Source: an uncultured Mycoplasmatota bacterium (lineage in GTDB: Bacteria > Bacillota_I > Bacilli_A > RF39 > UBA660). From it: a stretch of DNA of 46,313 bases. Position 1 is the stretch's first letter. Every line of letters starts with the position of its first letter. A program made the position numbers and the translations under genes. The notes beneath the pieces were generated by a model. It did no database searches, was not told where the DNA came from, and was given only the letters and a program-made list of their open reading frames with translations. Shown piece after piece: positions 33,123 through 42,887 of the stretch. Location: the NCBI GenBank assembly GCA_946488855.1, contig CAMLWC010000007.1:1-46313 (forward strand). The letters run 5' to 3'.

Positions 33123-34811
33123 ATGACAAGATATGAAGCATTAAAAATTTTTAATTTAAGTGAAAATTTTACTGAAAACGAATTAAAAAAAGCATATCGT
33201 ACTTTAGCTAAAAAATATCATCCTGATAATTTTTCTAAAAATAGTTTTGAACAAAAGCAAGCTCAAGAAAAAATGAAAGAAATTAATGAAGCTAAGGATT
33301 TATTAGATAAATCTTTAAAAAATAATAGTTCTAATGAACAATCTTATTTTGATCTTGAAAATTATAAAAATGATTTAATAAATAAATTATCTAAATATAA
33401 ATTTCAACATTTTTGCCCAGATGAATTAAAAACATATAATGAACAAATTGAAGCCATTGTATTTTGGTTTAAATTAGATATAAAAATAGATTTTCTTTAT
33501 GCAAACGATAAAAATAAAATTAATGAAGCTTATCAAGAACATTTGAATTTAATTATTCAAGTTTTTAAAGATTTTAAAAAAGATTTTTTTGATAAACATA
33601 ACATTGACGAATCAAAAATTAAAGAAAATATTAATTATGAATGTAACCTTGAAGAATTTTATAATCAATTATTAAAAATTAAAGAAAAGTACGATTTAAA
33701 AGAAATTTATAGAAAAAAAATTGAACATGATTTAAACGATTATAAGTTAAGAGCAGGTTATGATTATTTAAAAGAATTAATTGAATTTGAAATAGATAAT
33801 ATTTTAAAAAGATTAAAAAACAATAATTATACTAATTACGAAGAAGAGTTAAATAAAGGTAAAAAAGAAATTGATGAGATATTTAAAGATTATTTTAATT
33901 ATTTAGTACAATTTAATGAAATTCAGAAGTTTTTAGATAACCAAGATCTAAATGATACTAAAATTGCAAAAATTTACTATTTATTTAAAAGTACATGGGA
34001 TAATTTTAATAATCATATATCTTTATATGACACAGGAGAAAATTTAAAAAAAATAAATTCATTAATTGAAGAATATAAAAAATACCAACAAAATTTAATG
34101 GAATATAATGAATTTATTAGTTATGCAAGTAGCACCATTATAAATAATTATCAAAACGCTTTGAGTAAATTTACACTAAACAACTTAGAAAAAGCTAAAC
34201 TAGCTACAGCAACATTAAATAAAATTTTTGAAATAATTGGTGAAATTAAAGGTGGAGCAATAAGTGTAGATAAAGGTAAATTATTATTTAAAATAAAATT
34301 TGAATCTTTTGACGAAGATGAAAAAATATTAAATAAAATTAGAGGGTTAGATGACAGCAAAGGAATTTATATTTTAAATACAAATAATTTTAATTATGGT
34401 GATATTGCTATAGGAACTGTTATTAGTGAAGATGAAAATTATGTTGTTATTCAAGGTGCTGAAGTAATTAGCGGTTATTTTACAAAAACAAAAATAATAA
34501 AAGAAAGATTTAATCAAATGTATATTCCAATATATTTATGGTTATCAAATTGTCAATTTTCTGGAAAAGATAGTAAAAACTTTATTGGTGAAATTATTCT
34601 TTATTATAATGACAACTTCTGCATTAGTTATGATAAAACAACAAATTTAATTAAATTTCATTGGAATTCTGCAACAAATGATACTTATAATCCAGAAATA
34701 GAAAATTTTAAAGATATTAGTTATATGATAAACAAAATTGAAGAAACATTAGAAAAAAATGCAGAAAATACAAATAGTATAAAAACAAAAAAAAGAGGAA
34801 AAATTTGTTAG
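33123..34811 (+). CDS. J-domain protein with long coiled-coil and unknown C-terminal domain
   Basis: Residues 1-70 are a J-domain: YEALKIFNLSENFTENELKKAYRTLAKKYHPDNF, with the HPD tripeptide that stimulates DnaK. The next 250 residues are helical and charged. Residues about 390-540 form a beta-rich domain (GKLLFKIKFESFDEDEKIL, GDIAIGTVISEDENYVVIQGAEVI) with no name I can give. No Gly/Phe region or zinc finger is present, so it is not DnaJ itself but a specialised partner of DnaK. ATG 33123 is used because of AAGGGG. It is a single-gene unit with its own promoter and terminator. Divergent from fic, and beside Hsp20. Confidence 0.75.
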   Translation: MTRYEALKIFNLSENFTENELKKAYRTLAKKYHPDNFSKNSFEQKQAQEKMKEINEAKDLLDKSLKNNSSNEQSYFDLENYKNDLINKLSKYKFQHFCPDELKTYNEQIEAIVFWFKLDIKIDFLYANDKNKINEAYQEHLNLIIQVFKDFKKDFFDKHNIDESKIKENINYECNLEEFYNQLLKIKEKYDLKEIYRKKIEHDLNDYKLRAGYDYLKELIEFEIDNILKRLKNNNYTNYEEELNKGKKEIDEIFKDYFNYLVQFNEIQKFLDNQDLNDTKIAKIYYLFKSTWDNFNNHISLYDTGENLKKINSLIEEYKKYQQNLMEYNEFISYASSTIINNYQNALSKFTLNNLEKAKLATATLNKIFEIIGEIKGGAISVDKGKLLFKIKFESFDEDEKILNKIRGLDDSKGIYILNTNNFNYGDIAIGTVISEDENYVVIQGAEVISGYFTKTKIIKERFNQMYIPIYLWLSNCQFSGKDSKNFIGEIILYYNDNFCISYDKTTNLIKFHWNSATNDTYNPEIENFKDISYMINKIEETLEKNAENTNSIKTKKRGKIC

Positions 34812-34827
34812 GAATCCTCTTTTTTTA
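34791..34827 (+). terminator. Terminator of the J-domain gene
   Basis: AAAAGAGGA, 15-base loop, TCCTCTTTT and more T. The stop codon is in the loop. Confidence 0.75.
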
Positions 34828-34853
34828 AATCATTTATTATTAATTAATTGATT

Positions 34854-35264
34854 TTAATCTTCGATTTGAACATATTTCTTTTCGGAAATTTGTTTTTCTT
34901 CTTTTTTAGGAATTTCAAGATTTAAAGTGCCATTTTTAAATGATGCTTTAATATCTTCTACTTCAATATTATCTCCTACATAGAAGCTTCTTGAACATTC
35001 ACCAAAATATCTTTCACGTCTAACAAATTTACCATGTTCTTTTTCTTCTTCATTTTTACTCATTGTTGCATTTATAGTTAAATAACCATCTTCAATTGAT
35101 ATTTTAATATCATCTTTATTATAACCTGGTAAATCTACTAAAATAGAATAATTATCTTTATGCTCTTTAATATCTGTTTTCATTATTTTATTTTCTGTAT
35201 AGTTCAAATCTCCAAAAATATCATCTAACAAATTAAATTCATTTCTTCTTGGTAACATCATCAT
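34854..35264 (-). CDS. Small heat shock protein Hsp20
   Basis: An ATP-independent chaperone of 136 residues. After an N-terminal MLPRRNEFNLLDDIFGD comes the alpha-crystallin domain (about 30-120) with ILVDLPGYNKDDIKISIEDGYLTI and the ASFKNGTLNLEIPK signature, then a short tail EKKYVQIED. The family's I-x-I tail motif is not exact. I choose ATG 35264 since AAGGAA would otherwise touch the start codon; two more ATGs follow. A CIRCE-like operator upstream implies HrcA control. Confidence 0.93.
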   Translation of the reverse strand: MMMLPRRNEFNLLDDIFGDLNYTENKIMKTDIKEHKDNYSILVDLPGYNKDDIKISIEDGYLTINATMSKNEEEKEHGKFVRRERYFGECSRSFYVGDNIEVEDIKASFKNGTLNLEIPKKEEKQISEKKYVQIED

Positions 35265-35357
35265 ATATATCATCTTCCTTCCTTAATGTGTCATACGGTT
35301 TTGTTAGCACAAATATGAATAATTATACCATGTAAGATCCTTTTTTCTTACATTATA

Positions 35358-35399
35358 ATTATAGCATATATTTTAGCAGTTGCAACAATAGAGTGCTAA
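35358..35399 (-). promoter_or_regulatory. Hsp20 promoter with CIRCE-like HrcA operator
   Basis: Plus-strand sequence TTAGCAGTT (35373-35381), nine bases, GAGTGCTAA (35391-35399) fits the CIRCE consensus TTAGCACTC-N9-GAGTGCTAA at 16 of 18 positions. It covers the -35 (TTGCAA, 35380-35385) of a minus-strand promoter whose extended -10 TG-C-TATAAT (hexamer 35358-35363) is 16 bases away. Confidence 0.8.
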
Positions 35400-35419
35400 A
35401 AAACATAATTTCACATATT

Positions 35420-36385
35420 TTATTCTAAATAATTAATATATTTGATTTGTTGTTTTTCAATTAATTCATAAATACTTAATTTGTCATCATTCATATTAAC
35501 ATTATTTAACTTAATAGCTGTTATTTGATTATTATTATATGTTTTATAATAATAAATTCCTTTAGTAGTGTTTATACAACTAGAATAAGTAGTTATATCA
35601 TAATTATTTTCTTTAGTAATTACACTACCTTTAATCATTGCTACCGAATCTAAAATATGAAAGAATTGTGTTACTGAACTTTCTTCATCATCATTACAAA
35701 CAGAATTTAATTTATTGAAAGCAACTCTTACAAATCTTGATGCTGGAGAATTATCTCCAGGTAATCCAATAGCTCCCATACCTTGTCCATAATTAGATAA
35801 ATTGATTTTATCAGAAAAAGTATTTTCTCTATTTTTAGAACTTAAATTAATATAGTTATTAATATTAGTTAAATGATAAGAAAACTGTGGATTATTAGTC
35901 AATACACCTATTTTATTATCATATACTTTTAATCCTTCTTTTACTTGTTCAACTACAATACAATCTTTATCATCACTTATCATCCAATGTAAATCAGCAA
36001 GTGGTAAATTATTAAATTTAACATTTGTTATATTAATATCATTTATGATTTCTTTTACTTCTTTAACACTTTTAAAATTGCCTAAAATATATAAAATAAA
36101 TTCATAAGGTGCTAAATTAATTTTATTTTTCATAGGTTCGTTATAATATGCATTATTAGGAAAATATAATCCAGCCATAGCTAATCCCTTTTCATTAGCT
36201 GCTTCAGCATATAAAGGATAATCATCTGATACAGTAGCCATACCTATCATAGCATATTTAATATCTATATTTTTTATATTATAATTTCTCGGTGTTATAA
36301 CAACTTTTTCATTAAACCTATATTCTAAATCTAAATTTCTTCCAAAATATTGATCTTTTGTCTTTAAATTAATACATGTACACAT
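35420..36385 (-). CDS. Bile salt hydrolase / penicillin V acylase family (Ntn hydrolase)
   Basis: Cholylglycine hydrolase family: these enzymes cleave amide bonds in conjugated bile salts, penicillin V or N-acyl homoserine lactones. The 321-residue protein starts MCTC, so Cys2 becomes the N-terminal nucleophile. YFGRNLDLEY contains the conserved Arg and Asp, NEKGLAMAGLYFP the oxyanion Asn region, LTNNPQFSYH the second Asn, and SPASRFVRVAF the Arg. Bile salt hydrolase is likely for a gut bacterium, but the residues that separate it from penicillin V acylase cannot be judged here. No signal peptide. GGAGG precedes the start. Confidence 0.88.
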   Translation of the reverse strand: MCTCINLKTKDQYFGRNLDLEYRFNEKVVITPRNYNIKNIDIKYAMIGMATVSDDYPLYAEAANEKGLAMAGLYFPNNAYYNEPMKNKINLAPYEFILYILGNFKSVKEVKEIINDINITNVKFNNLPLADLHWMISDDKDCIVVEQVKEGLKVYDNKIGVLTNNPQFSYHLTNINNYINLSSKNRENTFSDKINLSNYGQGMGAIGLPGDNSPASRFVRVAFNKLNSVCNDDEESSVTQFFHILDSVAMIKGSVITKENNYDITTYSSCINTTKGIYYYKTYNNNQITAIKLNNVNMNDDKLSIYELIEKQQIKYINYLE

Positions 36386-36409
36386 ATCATTCCTCCATTA
36401 TATTATATT

Positions 36410-36434
36410 TAAAAAAGGAGTTATTTTACTCCTT
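36410..36434 (-). terminator. Terminator of the RecQ-like/MazG operon
   Basis: Minus strand AAGGAGT, 6-base loop, ACTCCTT, then six T. The MazG-like gene stop is in the stem. Confidence 0.75.
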
Positions 36435-36735
36435 CTAAATATATTTTCTTTTCAAATCCACCACGTTTTAATCTTTTAACTTTAGCTACTTCAATTACAT
36501 CATCTAAATCTTTACCTTCTAATTTAGCTAAACTAATCATTACTTCTAACATATCAGCTAATTCTTCTATCCTATCTTTACCACTACTATTTAGTACTTC
36601 TTGATATTCTTCATATAATTTCTTTTCTAATTCTATTTTATATTCATCATCAGTTAATATTCTTGTAATTGGTATTTCTCCATTATTTCTGATTATATTT
36701 GGAATATTATCTCTTACTAATTTATTATAACTCAT
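36421..36735 (-). CDS. MazG-like / phosphoribosyl-ATP pyrophosphohydrolase-like protein
   Basis: A 104-residue all-alpha NTP pyrophosphatase of the MazG/HisE superfamily. It begins YNKLVRDNIPNIIRNNGEIPI, a pattern of PRA-PH-like proteins, and has the metal-binding helices KKLYEEYQEVLNS and RIEELADMLEVMISLA with conserved Glu/Asp. No histidine genes are nearby, so a house-cleaning or signalling nucleotide is likelier than His synthesis. It lies four bases after the RecQ-like gene in the same operon. Confidence 0.85.
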   Translation of the reverse strand: MSYNKLVRDNIPNIIRNNGEIPITRILTDDEYKIELEKKLYEEYQEVLNSSGKDRIEELADMLEVMISLAKLEGKDLDDVIEVAKVKRLKRGGFEKKIYLEGVK

Positions 36736-36739
36736 AATA

Positions 36740-39700
36740 TTACTCCGAAATCATTAATTCGCCAAGTTCATTTGATGTAATTTTTCCTAAATAATAATTT
36801 TCTATAAAATGCCACCGTTCATCATCTGTTTTTAATTTGGTAAAAAAATAGTTTAATATGACAATATCATTCTTATGTCTATTTTTAGCTTGTTCTATTA
36901 AATAATTATTATAATAAACTTTTCCTTCAACAATGTGTCGTATTTTCTCAGGGTAATTTATACGTATAAATATTTCTGGTTTATTACCACCTAAAATTTC
37001 AAAAGATACCAGTCCAAATAATAATGCAATATTAATTGCGTCGTAGCGATTATCTCTTTCATTTATTTTTTTGTTAATTACTGCATCATAGGTTGTAAAT
37101 TCATCACTATTAGAATATCTAATACTTTTTAAAAGTGGTGAAATATTTACGGTTTTTTCGGCAACACTCCTAAAATTACCTTTTGTTATTCTATACTTTA
37201 TTTCATCATTTATTGTTCTTGTTTCGAAGAAAGTTGAAACAAATGTATCTCTATATTCTGATATCATATCTAGATAAGAATTTGCTACAATTTTTGACTT
37301 AAATCTATTATTATATTTAGGTTCTAATTTTGCTGCAAAATCATCTTTAGAAAAAAAACTTCCTTCAATTTGTAATTCATTCAAAACATCTGAAACAATA
37401 TTAATCTCATTCAATATTCTTTCTTTCAATTCTGATAGTGGACTTCCATCTATTGTTTTAATTGTTATTTTATTTCTTAATTTGATAAATGGGCCAAACT
37501 GTTCAAATATCACATTTTTATTGTTATTCAATTCGTATTTAAACTCACCGAAAGTTTTTTTATAATGTTGTTCTTCCCATAAATCTTTTAAATTTATTAA
37601 AAAGATATCTCCTGGATCAGTAATAAAAACTTGATCCCTATATTTTAAATCTAATTGTTTTGTCCTTCCACTTGCAATTTTTTGAAAATATTTCCCATAT
37701 TTTGAGTTTAATAAATTATTTTCCTGATTTTTATCAACCATAGCAAAACATTCTGTAAACATATTCCTAGCCCTTGTAACAATTGGTTTACTTCCTTTAT
37801 ATCTATTGGCCAAATCCATTTCAATCGTTAATAATGCAGATTTTATTTTATTTTCCAATTGATCTTCATCACATTTTGAAAAAGCAGGTCTAAACATATC
37901 TGGAGTAACCATAAGATTATATTTCTTTTTAGAATCATATATGTTAATAATTATATTTAATATTTTTTGAATTTGGTAATTATGTAGTGCTGACATTCCA
38001 TATAATGTTTTCATATAATTTAAATCTCTATCATAATAATCGCAACTAGCAACTCCATATAATATATCTTCGCTTCTTGCTACACGACCAACTTCTTGAA
38101 CATAATCATTTAAATTTCCACTTGCCGCATAATGATATACATTTTGAATATCTTTTATATCTATCCCCATACCAAAAGCTTTTGTTGCAAACATTATTTT
38201 TTTTATATTATCTCTGAACTCCAACATATTTATATTTTTAGATTCATTACTTAATTTGCCACCACCGGTATATATAGAAAAATATTGTTTTATATCTTTT
38301 AATTCTCCAAATCCTTTTGCTGAATTAGCCCTATATGCATCATATGCAGTATTGGCATATGGAAAATATACAATTGTTTTTTCATCTTTTCTAATATATT
38401 CATCAAGTTTTTGTTTAAATGTACAATTTTTCATTTCAATATAAGCATCTTGATTTGCAGTTTTTTCATTACTATAATCCTTAATATCAAACTTAATATC
38501 GTCTCTAATTACCTTACCAAAATAGGTAATAGTATCTCTCAAATTTAAACTACTTTTTATATCATTTACATCATCGTATTTGCCACCATTAACAGCAGTA
38601 GCAGTAAAAGTACAAATTGGGAAGCAATATACAATTTTATTTTTATCTTTTAACCCCTTTGAATTTCTCACTTTTCGTAATTTATTTAAATAAGATCCTA
38701 AATACCAATAATCAGGTCTAAAGCCCTTCCCCCAAGTTGACACAATATGAGCTTCATCTACAATAACCATCCCTATTTTTCGATCACCAATTAATTGATC
38801 AATTGAATAGGATAATAAAGTTTCTGGGGCTAAATATAACAAATTTATTTTACCTTCTGAAATATTTTTTACAATATTCTTTTTTTCAATAGGATTAATT
38901 GATGAATTAAGTCTTTCAGCCGCCAAATAACCTCTTTCATGAAGATTTCTTACTTGATCATTCATTAATTCAATTAATGGAGTAATAATGATAGTTAATA
39001 AGCCATATTTTTCTGCCAGATAAATAGCAGGTACTTGAAATATTAAAGACTTTCCAGATCCTGTAGGTGCAGTAACAAAAATATCTCTATATCCACTCAA
39101 TTTTTTCCCATTAGAATTTATTACTATTTTTTCACATTCTTTTGATTTTTTTACCTGCTCTACCATATCAGCCATAATTTGTGTTTGATTAATTTTAATC
39201 ATTTTATTGCTTAAATTAGGATTTTCATAAAATTCCAAATCTCTAAATGATTTAAATCTTGGAACTTTTAAAATATTTAAAACTATATTTTTAAATTCAT
39301 CAGTCAAATCTTCTCTATATCCATACTTTTCATAATCAGTTATCAAATATGAATCACTAGTATTAATAAATGCGCAAAAACTTTTATAAAGATCTAAAAC
39401 AATCTCACTTTCACCCATTAATTTTATACCTATATTAGTATAATTATTATCAATAATTTCATTTATTTTTTCAATATATTGTTGTTTGTCTTCATTAATT
39501 TCATAAATAATTTCTGTTTTTAAATTTACTTGCAATTTTTTTGGCGTAAAGTCATATTTATACTCTCTTTCAATATTGACCATATCATATTCCATATTGT
39601 TATAACTTACATAATAAGAATTTGCAATATAATAAACTTTATTATAAATTTTTGATAATTTAATAATATCATTATTTGGCTCTTTCAAACTCATTTCATT

Positions 39701-40039
39701 ATTTACAATAAAATCATCCAATAATTCTGTATTGGTAAATTCACATGGATATATTTCAGGATAAATATTATTATATATTATTTTTAGTTTAATATTAAAT
39801 GTTGACAAAATATTTTTTAAAGTTGCTCCATTATCATTAATGCACATAAATACAAATTCTTCATATAATATATACCTATTATCTTTAATCATCATCAAAG
39901 ATCTTAATAAATTTTGATAATACATATTATCATAATTTAAAATATTTATTTTTTCATTCAAATCGTTTTCATATAAAGGCTTTAATTCCATTTTTATTAT
40001 TTCTTCTCTTCTATAGCCTTTAAGTACAATCAGTTCCAT
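36740..40039 (-). CDS. RecQ-like DNA helicase with large extra domains
   Basis: A protein of 1099 residues. The helicase core (about 315-670) has Walker A APTGSGKSLIFQVPAIYL, DEAH followed by IVSTWGKGFRPDYWYLG, which matches the RecQ aromatic loop (DEAH-x-WG-x-FRPDY), the TFTATA motif, and motif VI QEVGRVARSED. About 310 residues before it and 430 after it match no domain I know; a plain RecQ is about 600. No zinc-binding RecQ-Ct or HRDC domain could be read. It is the first gene of an operon with the MazG-like gene. The start at 40039 has TAGGTGA, and an extended -10 TG-G-TATAAT is at 40056-40064. A defence role is inferred from size and neighbours. Confidence 0.8.
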   Translation of the reverse strand: MELIVLKGYRREEIIKMELKPLYENDLNEKINILNYDNMYYQNLLRSLMMIKDNRYILYEEFVFMCINDNGATLKNILSTFNIKLKIIYNNIYPEIYPCEFTNTELLDDFIVNNEMSLKEPNNDIIKLSKIYNKVYYIANSYYVSYNNMEYDMVNIEREYKYDFTPKKLQVNLKTEIIYEINEDKQQYIEKINEIIDNNYTNIGIKLMGESEIVLDLYKSFCAFINTSDSYLITDYEKYGYREDLTDEFKNIVLNILKVPRFKSFRDLEFYENPNLSNKMIKINQTQIMADMVEQVKKSKECEKIVINSNGKKLSGYRDIFVTAPTGSGKSLIFQVPAIYLAEKYGLLTIIITPLIELMNDQVRNLHERGYLAAERLNSSINPIEKKNIVKNISEGKINLLYLAPETLLSYSIDQLIGDRKIGMVIVDEAHIVSTWGKGFRPDYWYLGSYLNKLRKVRNSKGLKDKNKIVYCFPICTFTATAVNGGKYDDVNDIKSSLNLRDTITYFGKVIRDDIKFDIKDYSNEKTANQDAYIEMKNCTFKQKLDEYIRKDEKTIVYFPYANTAYDAYRANSAKGFGELKDIKQYFSIYTGGGKLSNESKNINMLEFRDNIKKIMFATKAFGMGIDIKDIQNVYHYAASGNLNDYVQEVGRVARSEDILYGVASCDYYDRDLNYMKTLYGMSALHNYQIQKILNIIINIYDSKKKYNLMVTPDMFRPAFSKCDEDQLENKIKSALLTIEMDLANRYKGSKPIVTRARNMFTECFAMVDKNQENNLLNSKYGKYFQKIASGRTKQLDLKYRDQVFITDPGDIFLINLKDLWEEQHYKKTFGEFKYELNNNKNVIFEQFGPFIKLRNKITIKTIDGSPLSELKERILNEINIVSDVLNELQIEGSFFSKDDFAAKLEPKYNNRFKSKIVANSYLDMISEYRDTFVSTFFETRTINDEIKYRITKGNFRSVAEKTVNISPLLKSIRYSNSDEFTTYDAVINKKINERDNRYDAINIALLFGLVSFEILGGNKPEIFIRINYPEKIRHIVEGKVYYNNYLIEQAKNRHKNDIVILNYFFTKLKTDDERWHFIENYYLGKITSNELGELMISE

Positions 40040-40089
40040 ATTATCACCTACCAAAATTATACCACATATTTTATTGTCAACTTAAATAT

Positions 40090-40938
40090 TTAAGAAAAAA
40101 ATTCATTAAGTGCTTTTAAAAAAGCATCATTATCAATATCATTTTTTAATGAAATAAATAATTCTTTTGTTTTACTTAAATATTCACCATATTTATCGAA
40201 AAATTTCACATTATCATCCAAATATAAAAGGTTATTATATTTTTCAAATGTTAATTTACTATTTTTCAATTTTATGCCAACCAGAAAAAAATTAAACAGG
40301 AAACTTAAAGCCATATCTTCTTTATATAAATAATGTTTCTTATCATTAGTAAAATATTTTAAACAACAAAAAAGTAAAACTTTAACAAAATAAAAGTTTT
40401 GATAGTTTAACATTTTTAAAACTTCTTTGTCATCATTATTTTTTATTTCAGCAAGCGTAGTTACAAATAATGTACTATGCGTAAATTTGCATAATTTATC
40501 ATATAACTCTGTAAGCATGTCCCCTTTTTCTTTTCTATTGAAGTCTTTAAATAAATCCATACTAATTTCATTTAAGTGAGTTTTAAATTTGTTAATTAAT
40601 TTCTGGATCTTTGTATAATCTCTAGCGTTTTCATCATCAATAGATAAATTAATAAATTCATTATACACATTATCTTCGAATTGTAACATCATCCCAACAA
40701 GAATATATTCAAAACTAGATCTTAATAAAGTATTCGCATCTACTAATCTACCTGAATTTAGTAAATACTCTATACTACTTAAAGTAGCATATGCTTGCAT
40801 GAGCAAACTTATTGTTTCCTTATATTTTACTCTTTTTTCTATGTTAAGTTTATTAACATTGTATTTAATTCCATCATTTAATGGTCTTATAAATTTTTTT
40901 CTTATTGCTCTGTTAATTTCATTATTATTAATCTTCAT
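40090..40938 (-). CDS. Alpha-helical hypothetical protein, possibly HEPN/DUF5677-like
   Basis: A 282-residue helical protein of uncertain family. ANTLLRSSFEYILVGMML followed later by LYDKLCKFTHSTLF (about residues 70-85 and 145-160) is like the paired helices of DUF5677/HEPN-type proteins, where an Arg or Ser/Glu site and a distal His form an RNase centre. The classical RxxxxH motif is not present, so this is only a resemblance. Ribosome site AAAGGGGG. It lies between the two helicase genes, separated from DUF2075 by a terminator, so it is probably a separate unit. Confidence 0.5.
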   Translation of the reverse strand: MKINNNEINRAIRKKFIRPLNDGIKYNVNKLNIEKRVKYKETISLLMQAYATLSSIEYLLNSGRLVDANTLLRSSFEYILVGMMLQFEDNVYNEFINLSIDDENARDYTKIQKLINKFKTHLNEISMDLFKDFNRKEKGDMLTELYDKLCKFTHSTLFVTTLAEIKNNDDKEVLKMLNYQNFYFVKVLLFCCLKYFTNDKKHYLYKEDMALSFLFNFFLVGIKLKNSKLTFEKYNNLLYLDDNVKFFDKYGEYLSKTKELFISLKNDIDNDAFLKALNEFFS

Positions 40939-40983
40939 ATATCATTCCCCCTTTATAACTAAATTATTTCACCATAATCAAAA

Positions 40984-41005
40984 TAAGACTAATTTGCAAT
41001 TAGTC
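40984..41005 (-). terminator. Terminator of the DUF2075 operon
   Basis: Plus-strand GACTAATT-TGC-AATTAGTC (40987-41005), 8-bp stem with the DUF2075 stop inside; on the minus strand it continues into TTATTTTG. Confidence 0.65.
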
Positions 41006-42877
41006 ATTATAATTTTTTAAATATTCTTGTAATTCTTTATCGACACAATAAACATAGCATCCTTTCATTCCTCTAGTCATTAGAGTTCTATACGTATTCT
41101 TAATAATATTATCTGCTATTTTATTAGCAGTTTCTTGCCCATATTCTCTAGCAATTTTATTAATGCCTTTTAAAGAGAAATCTGTACTAGCTCTTTTAGT
41201 ATAATCCGTTACTATATGACCATCTTCATACCTCATATCATTTCCTATAATAACACCAACATAATCAAATTCTAAACCTTGACAAGTATGGACGCATCCC
41301 ACTTCATTTACTGAATTCGAATCAATTGCCCATGTAGTCGAATTACCTAAATTCCAACTCATACCAAAATTATATTCAGGTATTTCTATATCATGTATTT
41401 CACTATTGTTTTTACCGTCAGATATCCAATTCCAACAATATCCTGCAACTATTCTTGATTTATTATTAATTTTATTTTTTTCTTCAATCAACCTTCTAAC
41501 TTCATTAGGATCATCCAGTACTCTAAAATCATAATCAAATCCATCTATATCAAAGTTTGCTGTTTCTTTAATATCTAATACTCTATCAAGCCATGCAATA
41601 TATCCGTCTGATCCATTACATCTAAATTGACTATCTAAATCAAAAGTATAAATACCTGCGCCCTGTTCTTTGGCAAACTTTTTAATTAAGTCTTCACTAC
41701 CAATATCTTTTAAAGTGACTTTTTGATTTTCATCAATAAAAAATATAGAAAATTTAGCAGCATTAATAATTTCTTTAACTTGATTTTCTCCTTTATTTTG
41801 AAACATACCAGACTTAGCGTTTAATCTATGAGCTTCATCCACGACTAAACAATCTAATTTATTTTTTTCCTCATCTATAAAATTACCAGATCCTTGAAAT
41901 AAATGATTAATATACGTTTGGGTGTAGTCACCTCTTAACTTACTAGAATATACACTTCTTGGTGCTGCATTTTTAGTAACATAAAAACAAGTCATATTTC
42001 TGTTATTTAATTCAACTAATAAATTGATTGCTAAAACAGATTTACCAGTTCCTGGTCCACCTCTAACTATCATTACATTCTTATCATTAGCAGCTACTGT
42101 ATCAATTGCATTTCTTAAAGCATATTCATATACTACTTTTTGATTATCTATCATATAGAATTCTTTATTACCTTTTAACATATTTCTTAAAGAATCCTGT
42201 AACATTTTTGATGGTCTAATTCTTCCTTGATCTATTTCATATAAAATATTTCCATCATCACCATCTTCAATATATTTTTTTATAAAATTTCTTAATTTGA
42301 TAACATCATTATGGCCAAATAAAGGCGCTTTATCAGTATATTCTTTATAATTATTTGAAAGTAATGTATCATCATCTTCAAAATAATAATTGTGAAGATA
42401 TGCACATGGCACAACATTAATATCTTTTAATTGTACTACTTCATTATAATCTTTAATTAAATTTGCATAGGTCATAGCTTGGTAAGAAGGATGATTAACA
42501 TCTCTTAATCCTCCACCGGTATAAGTGTTTACTTTATATATGCCATCCATTTCTTTAACTTCAGTTGCTTTATCCCATTGTTTTAACTCTACTATTACAA
42601 CATTAGATTTATTCTTGTTATAACCAGATATCATAAAATCGATTCTACATCCAGTAGGCGGTATATTATATTCAATTGCTATACCAGTATTATTCGGTAT
42701 ATCGTTATCAGATAATACACCTCTCATGTATTGCATAGAATTTTTCCATGAATTAAATTCTGGCGCACTAGGCCTTTTTTTTATAACTTCAATATATTTA
42801 TTTCTAATTTTATCAGCTATTATTCCTAAATCTACATCATCAATAAATGCAGATTTAACACCTTCATATACTAACAT
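41000..42877 (-). CDS. PD-(D/E)XK nuclease fused to DUF2075 helicase
   Basis: A 625-residue protein. The N-terminal part (about 60-110) has GCRIDFMISGYNKNKSNVVIVELKQW, the D...ExK pattern of PD-(D/E)XK nucleases. Residues about 260-600 are a superfamily 1-type helicase (DUF2075) with Walker A GGPGTGKSVLAINLL, Walker B CLVVDEAHRL, FFIDENQKV, LDSQFRCNGSDGYIAWL, motif V/VI area HTCQGLEFDYVGVIIG, and TLMTRGMKGCYVY at the end. The fusion implies cutting of DNA or RNA coupled to unwinding. It is the third gene of an operon after a MazG-like enzyme and a 73-aa protein, an arrangement I have seen described in Bacillota genomes. Start 42877 has AGGTGAG. A phage defence role is inferred, not shown. Confidence 0.85.
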   Translation of the reverse strand: MLVYEGVKSAFIDDVDLGIIADKIRNKYIEVIKKRPSAPEFNSWKNSMQYMRGVLSDNDIPNNTGIAIEYNIPPTGCRIDFMISGYNKNKSNVVIVELKQWDKATEVKEMDGIYKVNTYTGGGLRDVNHPSYQAMTYANLIKDYNEVVQLKDINVVPCAYLHNYYFEDDDTLLSNNYKEYTDKAPLFGHNDVIKLRNFIKKYIEDGDDGNILYEIDQGRIRPSKMLQDSLRNMLKGNKEFYMIDNQKVVYEYALRNAIDTVAANDKNVMIVRGGPGTGKSVLAINLLVELNNRNMTCFYVTKNAAPRSVYSSKLRGDYTQTYINHLFQGSGNFIDEEKNKLDCLVVDEAHRLNAKSGMFQNKGENQVKEIINAAKFSIFFIDENQKVTLKDIGSEDLIKKFAKEQGAGIYTFDLDSQFRCNGSDGYIAWLDRVLDIKETANFDIDGFDYDFRVLDDPNEVRRLIEEKNKINNKSRIVAGYCWNWISDGKNNSEIHDIEIPEYNFGMSWNLGNSTTWAIDSNSVNEVGCVHTCQGLEFDYVGVIIGNDMRYEDGHIVTDYTKRASTDFSLKGINKIAREYGQETANKIADNIIKNTYRTLMTRGMKGCYVYCVDKELQEYLKNYND

Positions 42878-42887
42878 TTTATCTCAC

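Noticed and set aside
40056-40080. TTGACA upstream of the RecQ-like gene as a -35 box
   Set aside because: It is only 13 bases from the TATAAT; the extended -10 alone is the better reading.
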